Assembly: GCA_015485995.1 (NCBI GenBank)
Contig: WFSP01000068.1
Coordinates: 1 to 7,297, forward strand
Reading direction: 5' to 3'
Origin: Caldisericales bacterium
Lineage (GTDB): Bacteria; Caldisericota; Caldisericia; Caldisericales; Caldisericaceae
Length of the DNA: 7,297 nucleotides
Below the pieces are notes generated by a model. It searched no databases. It worked only from the letters and a program-made list of their open reading frames with translations, and was not told where the DNA came from. The position numbers and the translations under genes were made by a program. Positions 5,996 to 7,297 of this stretch are shown piece after piece; the stretch's first letter is position 1, and each line of letters begins with the position of its first letter.

Positions 5996-6613
5996 ATGGA
6001 TGACTATGAAATTGTAAAATCGAAATTAAAGTTACCCGATACCACTCCTTATACGATACAGCGCCCCAGGGTGGATAAACTTATTAAGGAAGGGTTTAAA
6101 AAGAATTTCCTTCTTGTTATAGGCAGCAGCGGGAGCGGCAAAACGACGGCAGTTACTAATTATATAAGGAACAGTAACTTAGGCAGAGTAGTGTATATAA
6201 CACTTTCTAAGCAAGAAAAGGATTTTAACATATTTTCGCTATATCTGTTGAAGGCTTTTAAAAACGTAAAAATACCTTTAAGAAAATTACTAAATGAAAC
6301 GGATAGGGCATATCTTCTTTCCGTTTTATTTGTAAATAGTTTTGAAAAGTTAAAGAAGGACCTTTATCTTGTTCTCGATGATTTTCAGAATGTTACGGAT
6401 AGCAAAGAGGTTATGCAGTTTATCGCCCCGTTTTTTTCTACAAACTTGCCTAAACTTCATATCATTATTATTTCTCAAGAAAAACCTCCTTTCGAATTGG
6501 AAAAACTAATCCTTCTAAAGAAGGGAGACATTATTACCGAAAGAAAACTTTATTTTGATGAGAAAGAAATAAAGGAACTTTTAAGGTATTTTAACGTAAA
6601 AAAAAAGATTTAA
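5996..6613 (+). CDS. MalT/AfsR-like STAND ATPase regulator, N-terminal part (first frame)
   Basis: This frame encodes the 205-aa NTPase domain of a MalT-like (LuxR or BTAD type) signal-transduction regulator. It has the family opening SKLKLPDTTPYTIQRPRVDKL (residues 9-29), Walker A GSSGSGKTT (43-51), and Walker B YLVLDDFQNV (124-133), corresponding to the family LVLDDYH. Two family marks are weak: the W in the WxSLD region is Tyr67 (VVYITL), and the SR motif after the fourth strand is SQ (IIISQEKPP, Gln161 for Arg), which could weaken ATP sensing. The frame ends in NVKKKI and a TAA right after a run of nine A. The family sequence resumes at once in the -1 frame, so this is not a natural domain end. 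ATG 5996 lies just after a -10-like hexamer with no Shine-Dalgarno sequence. Confidence 0.85.
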   Translation: MDDYEIVKSKLKLPDTTPYTIQRPRVDKLIKEGFKKNFLLVIGSSGSGKTTAVTNYIRNSNLGRVVYITLSKQEKDFNIFSLYLLKAFKNVKIPLRKLLNETDRAYLLSVLFVNSFEKLKKDLYLVLDDFQNVTDSKEVMQFIAPFFSTNLPKLHIIIISQEKPPFELEKLILLKKGDIITERKLYFDEKEIKELLRYFNVKKKI

Positions 6614-6647
6614 ATAGGCTAATTTTGAGTGAAACTGAAGGTTGGCC
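6601..6647 (+). promoter_or_regulatory. Candidate -1 frameshift site: slippery heptamer plus hairpin
   Basis: The A run spans 6598-6606. In the frame of the ATPase gene the heptamer 6601-6607 reads A_AAA_AAG, the same as in dnaX, followed by ATT and the stop TAA (6611-6613). A -1 slip gives KKKDLNRL and continues the protein. Nine nt after the heptamer, GGCTAATTTT (6617-6626) can pair with AAGGTTGGCC (6638-6647): ten pairs including three G-U. Inside the loop AGT/ACT adds three more pairs after a G-G mismatch. An upstream AAGG (6583-6586) is a weak Shine-Dalgarno-like site 14 nt away. RNA polymerase slippage on nine A would also work. A one-base indel remains possible. Confidence 0.45.
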
Positions 6648-7297
6648 GATAGGAGTTGTTGCAGCAGCAAAAATTGTTTCGCAAGGTGGAAAACTTGGCA
6701 AGGAAAACTATAAGTGGCTTTTTGAAGAGATCTTTTCTTCATTAGATAATGGAACGAAAAAACTTTTGATTAAAATTGCCCCCTTGCGCGCAGTGTATCC
6801 TTCCAAACTTAGGGGATATCTCTCAAAAAAAGAGTTTTTGCTTCTTGATGAACTTTCAAAAAAAGGACTTTTCCTTTATAAAATTTCCGGCGGATTTAAG
6901 CTGCACAGCTTATTCAGAGAATTTTTAAGGGGGGAATTTGAAAGAAGCCCCTTCGGGAAGGACTTGCTCAGAAAGCTGGGAGGTTTGCTCAGAAGCACAA
7001 ACCCTATTGAAAGTATCATTTATTATATTAAAATAGGTGATTTTGATTCTGCCGGAGATGTGGCAAAGGAAAACAATTTCTTTTCTGAAATGCCCTATGG
7101 ATATGAAACAATAAAATACCTGCTGGACAAAATCCCTTCTGAAAAACTATTTGTAATTCCTGAAATAGCCATTATGAAAGCGGAAGTTTTACTCAGAGGA
7201 AAAAATATCGAAGGAGCAATAAGCATCGTTCAGCAGGTTGTAAAGAACAATGCGGATGATAAGATTAAGTTCAAAGCGTTGAGCATTGAGTTAGAAG
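6607..7297 (+). CDS. MalT/AfsR-like regulator, continuation in -1 frame (open at right edge)
   Basis: This frame is open for about 230 codons from the A run to the window end and has no good start of its own: the first in-frame ATG is at 7090 and no Shine-Dalgarno sequence is seen. It begins DLNRLILSETEGWPIGVVAAA, where TEGWP (first Glu codon of ETEGWP at 6631) is the hallmark that follows the ATPase domain in MalT-type regulators. Next come a winged-helix-like region ending in FKLHSLFREFLR (codons 6892-6927), the family's HpLfreFL motif, and helical repeat sequence such as YYIKIGDFDSAGDVAKEN and AIMKAEVLLRGKNIEGAISI, resembling the TPR-like sensor part. The C-terminal DNA-binding domain (LuxR or BTAD) would lie beyond the edge and is not seen. 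It must be made as a fusion with the preceding frame, unless the split is an error or the gene is broken. Confidence 0.8.

Noticed and set aside
1..7297. Defence system, CRISPR, toxin-antitoxin, mobile element or prophage content.
   Set aside because: I saw no direct-repeat array, transposase, integrase or toxin-like gene; the genes are ordinary metabolic, transport and regulatory families.

Overview
The window is low-GC, densely packed bacterial chromosome with eight recognisable protein genes and no RNA gene, CRISPR array, insertion sequence or phage gene that I can see. The gene families (DegV-type fatty-acid-binding protein, bile-acid:sodium-symporter-type carrier, MalT-like ATPase regulator, lipoate ligase-like protein, class II aldolase) suit an anaerobic low-GC bacterium such as a Firmicutes, Coprothermobacter, Caldisericum or Thermotogae relative. 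That placement is inference; nothing here fixes the taxon.

Layout. Bases 1-190 hold no clear gene, only a possible gene end at the left edge. Bases 191-1515 are a two-gene unit: a polytopic membrane protein resembling a degenerate PrsW/YhfC-type intramembrane protease, overlapping by 4 bp a 227-aa lipoprotein. This unit meets, tail to tail with an 11-bp overlap, a leftward class II (fuculose-phosphate type) aldolase (2149-1505). The aldolase diverges from a short lipoate-protein-ligase-like gene (2191-2844) across a 41-bp gap whose -10 element is symmetric. Then come dCTP deaminase (dcd, 2873-3427) and a PAP2-like membrane protein (3437-3991) in one unit, and a DegV protein (4113-4961) with its own leader and strong ribosome binding site. 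A leftward BASS-type transporter (5935-5015) is divergent from a large regulator-like ATPase (5996 to the right edge).

Three features deserve attention. First, five genes (191, lplA-like 2191, dcd 2873, transporter 5935, ATPase 5996) have a -10-like hexamer ending only 5-9 nt before the start codon and no Shine-Dalgarno sequence, which predicts leaderless mRNAs; DegV, the aldolase and the PAP2-like gene have good Shine-Dalgarno sequences. Second, the aldolase/lplA-like gap contains an 11-bp palindrome that supplies a -10 hexamer to each strand at the same place. Third, the MalT-like ATPase is split at a run of nine A: the first frame stops at 6613 and the rest of the protein continues in the -1 frame to the window end. 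The junction has the in-phase heptamer A_AAA_AAG, a stop just after it and a good candidate hairpin 9 nt downstream, like the dnaX frameshift cassette. A single-base indel, natural or from assembly, is the main alternative.

The genes do not form one pathway. Likely functional links are the membrane protein with its lipoprotein, dcd with the PAP2-like gene (co-transcription only), and the ATPase as a possible regulator of the divergent transporter. I see no convincing intrinsic terminator anywhere in the window.
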